Positions 13,080-14,594 of a stretch of 14,594 nt of DNA are shown piece after piece. The DNA is taken from assembly GCA_946631935.1 (NCBI GenBank), contig CAMPAP010000103.1, positions 1-14,594 of the forward strand, in the 5' to 3' direction. Source of the DNA: an uncultured Lachnospiraceae bacterium (lineage in GTDB: Bacteria; Bacillota; Clostridia; Lachnospirales; Lachnospiraceae). The position numbers and the translations under genes were made by a program. Each line of letters starts with the position of its first letter. Within the stretch, counting starts at the first letter, position 1. The notes under the pieces are model-generated. The model saw nothing but the letters and a program-made list of their open reading frames with translations. It was not told the DNA's origin and did no database searches.

Positions 13080-14357
13080 ATGAGTTACAAATTCGAAACA
13101 CTTCAGCTTCACGTAGGACAGGAACAGCCCGATCCCGCAACGGATGCAAGAGCGGTTCCCATTTACCAGACAACATCTTATGTGTTCAGAAACAGTAAAC
13201 ATGCTGCAGACAGATTCGGACTTGCCGATGCAGGAAATATTTACGGAAGACTCACCAATTCCACTCAGGACGTTTTAGAAAAGAGGATCGCAGCTCTTGA
13301 GGGCGGAAGCGCAGCACTGGCTCTTGCATCAGGCGCCGCAGCCATAACCTACACCATTGAAGCTCTTGCTGCTAACGGCGGACATATCGTTGCACAGAAG
13401 ACCATCTATGGCGGAAGTTATAACCTTCTTGCACATACTCTTCCCCAGTACGGTATTGAGACAACATTTGTTGACGCTCACAATATCTCCGAGGTAGAGG
13501 GAGCAATAAAGGACAACACAAGAGCCATCTATCTTGAGACTCTCGGAAATCCCAACAGTGATATTCCCGATATAGATGCCATTGCAGAGATCGCTCATAA
13601 GCACGGACTTCCCGTGGTTGTTGATAACACATTCGGAACTCCTTATCTTATCAGACCCTTTGAGCACGGTGCAGACATCGTTGTTCATTCCGCAACAAAG
13701 TTCATCGGCGGTCACGGAACAACTCTCGGAGGTATCATAGTAGAGTCCGGAAAGTTCAACTGGAAAGCAAGCGGAAAATATCCCGGCATCGCTGATGCAA
13801 ATCCCAGCTATCACGGAGTTTCCTTCTATGATGCAGTGGGTCCCGCAGCATTCGTAACATACATCAGAGCCATCCTTCTCAGAGATACCGGAGCAACCAT
13901 TTCACCTTTCAACGCATTCCTTCTTCTCCAGGGAGTTGAGACTCTTTCTCTCAGACTTGACAGACATGCTGAGAATACAAAGAAGGTTGTTGAATTCCTT
14001 AAGAACCATCCCAAGGTAGAAAAGGTAAATCATCCTTCACTTGAAGATCATCCCGATCACGCGCTCTACACCAAGTATTTCCCTAACGGCGGAGCATCGA
14101 TCTTTACCTTTGAGATAAAGGGTGGCAAAGAGGAAGCGTGGAAGTTCATCGATAACCTTGAGATCTTTTCACTTCTCGCCAATGTCGCCGACGTAAAGAG
14201 TCTGGTTATCCATCCTGCTACAACAACACATTCTCAGCTTTCTGACACAGAACTTCAGGATCAGGGAATCACCCAGAGCACCATCAGACTCTCAATCGGA
14301 ACCGAGCATATCGATGATATAATTGCAGACCTGGAAAAGGGATTTGCAGCAGTATAA
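13080..14357 (+). CDS. metY: O-acetylhomoserine sulfhydrylase (O-acetylhomoserine aminocarboxypropyltransferase)
   Basis: A 425-residue fold-type-I PLP enzyme that makes homocysteine from O-acetylhomoserine and sulfide, the direct sulfhydrylation route to methionine. It starts with the typical METY opening ETLQLHVGQEQPDPATDARA. It has Tyr55 and Arg57 (IYGRLTNST), YGGSYNLLAHTLPQYGI, DNTFGTPYLIRP, Schiff-base Lys207 in HSATKFIGGHGTT, and ATISPFNAFLLLQGVETLSLR. The long insert between about residues 220 and 280 (ESGKFNWKASGKYPG, then RAILLRDTG) and the ending VIHPATTTHSQLSD and TIRLSIGTEHIDD separate MetY from the shorter lyases at 3371 and 8404. Length is normal for MetY. It is monocistronic: own promoter, and a hairpin 6 bp after the stop. 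It probably shares its regulator with the ABC operon. Sulfide would come from the lyases encoded upstream. Confidence 0.94.
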   Translation: MSYKFETLQLHVGQEQPDPATDARAVPIYQTTSYVFRNSKHAADRFGLADAGNIYGRLTNSTQDVLEKRIAALEGGSAALALASGAAAITYTIEALAANGGHIVAQKTIYGGSYNLLAHTLPQYGIETTFVDAHNISEVEGAIKDNTRAIYLETLGNPNSDIPDIDAIAEIAHKHGLPVVVDNTFGTPYLIRPFEHGADIVVHSATKFIGGHGTTLGGIIVESGKFNWKASGKYPGIADANPSYHGVSFYDAVGPAAFVTYIRAILLRDTGATISPFNAFLLLQGVETLSLRLDRHAENTKKVVEFLKNHPKVEKVNHPSLEDHPDHALYTKYFPNGGASIFTFEIKGGKEEAWKFIDNLEIFSLLANVADVKSLVIHPATTTHSQLSDTELQDQGITQSTIRLSIGTEHIDDIIADLEKGFAAV

Positions 14358-14362
14358 ATAAG

Positions 14363-14413
14363 ACAAGAGCCTTGGACGACATGAATTCTGCATCATGTGG
14401 TCGGGGCTCTTGT
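14363..14413. terminator. Long hairpin after metY, probable terminator
   Basis: ACAAGAGCC (14363-14371) pairs perfectly with GGCTCTTGT (14405-14413). Inside this, GACGACATG can pair with CATGTGGTC with one mismatch, giving a long extended stem. On the plus strand no U tract follows (TACATGTAAG). On the minus strand a weaker CTTATTTAT follows. It may end metY, the convergent minus-strand gene, or both; a processed RNA 3' end is an alternative. Confidence 0.55.
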
Positions 14414-14484
14414 TACATGTAAGATAATTTCTGACGGAATCTGGTAAAAATGTCGACGATAGTCTTTTCATGAGTATGGATGAA

Positions 14485-14594
14485 TTATCTTCTCCTATGC
14501 GGCTTTCTGGTTTTCCAATCTGTTTCCCATCTATCCGAATCAGGTATATATGCTGTGATCAGATATATCATTTCATCATTTATGCTTGCGAAGG
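14485..14594 (-). CDS. Possible DUF4258 protein, C-terminal fragment (5' end outside window)
   Basis: An open minus-strand frame enters from the window edge and ends at TAA (14487-14485), giving 35 residues. It contains MIYLITAYIPDSDRWETDWK then TRKPHRRR. The pattern of a beta-strand (hydrophobic-ITAY-x-PD), W-E-x-D-x-K-TRK and a basic end resembles the C terminus of small DUF4258 proteins, which are thought to be RelE-like toxins or relatives and are often paired with a YgiT-type zinc-finger antitoxin. No such partner is visible downstream (14414-14484). The fragment is too short for certainty; it could be chance open frame. Confidence 0.45.
   Translation of the reverse strand, partial: FASINDEMIYLITAYIPDSDRWETDWKTRKPHRRR

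Overview
The window looks like part of a low- to mid-GC Firmicute chromosome, most likely an anaerobic member of the Lachnospiraceae (Butyrivibrio-like). This is an inference from AGA/AGG-rich arginine usage, strong AGGAGG-type ribosome binding sites, tight operon packing, Clostridia-style protein sequences and an amt gene with a leader attenuator. Almost everything in the first 10.7 kb, and the last full gene, concerns uptake and rearrangement of sulfur-containing amino acids. There are no RNA genes, insertion sequences or CRISPR arrays that I can see.

Layout. 1-488: the 3' end of an M20 (peptidase T-like) metallopeptidase gene, overlapping a xi-class glutathione S-transferase-fold gene (481-1689). 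A promoter/operator region follows (1700-1766). It probably starts one long operon, 1802-10706: amino-acid ABC permease, ABC ATPase, a PLP-dependent C-S lyase, ABC substrate-binding lipoprotein, cysteine synthase CysK, a tandem GNAT acetyltransferase, a second xi-class GST-fold protein, a second trans-sulfuration PLP enzyme that lacks a short segment, and a PatB/MalY cysteine-S-conjugate beta-lyase. The operon ends at a bidirectional terminator (10730-10756).

On the minus strand, 10776-12542 encodes an ammonium transporter with a complete PII signalling domain fused to its C terminus. It is preceded by a leader of about 220 nt with two tandem intrinsic terminators, two hairpins that can carry identical AAAGGC hexaloops (the pattern recognised by ANTAR antiterminators) and a 15-codon open reading frame. 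Divergent from it, 13080-14357 encodes O-acetylhomoserine sulfhydrylase (MetY). A hairpin and the 3' end of a possible DUF4258 gene on the minus strand close the window.

How the genes work together (inference). The ABC system imports cystine or an S-substituted cysteine. The PatB and trans-sulfuration lyases release thiol or sulfide, and CysK and MetY fix sulfide into cysteine and homocysteine. The peptidase, GNAT and GST-fold proteins could process peptides or S-conjugates before C-S cleavage. The promoter regions of the ABC operon and of metY align without gaps over 81 bp and share an ATAAG-N5-CTTAT box at the same distance from -35. This argues that one LysR-type sulfur regulator controls both units. 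The amt gene between them appears to be under separate nitrogen control.
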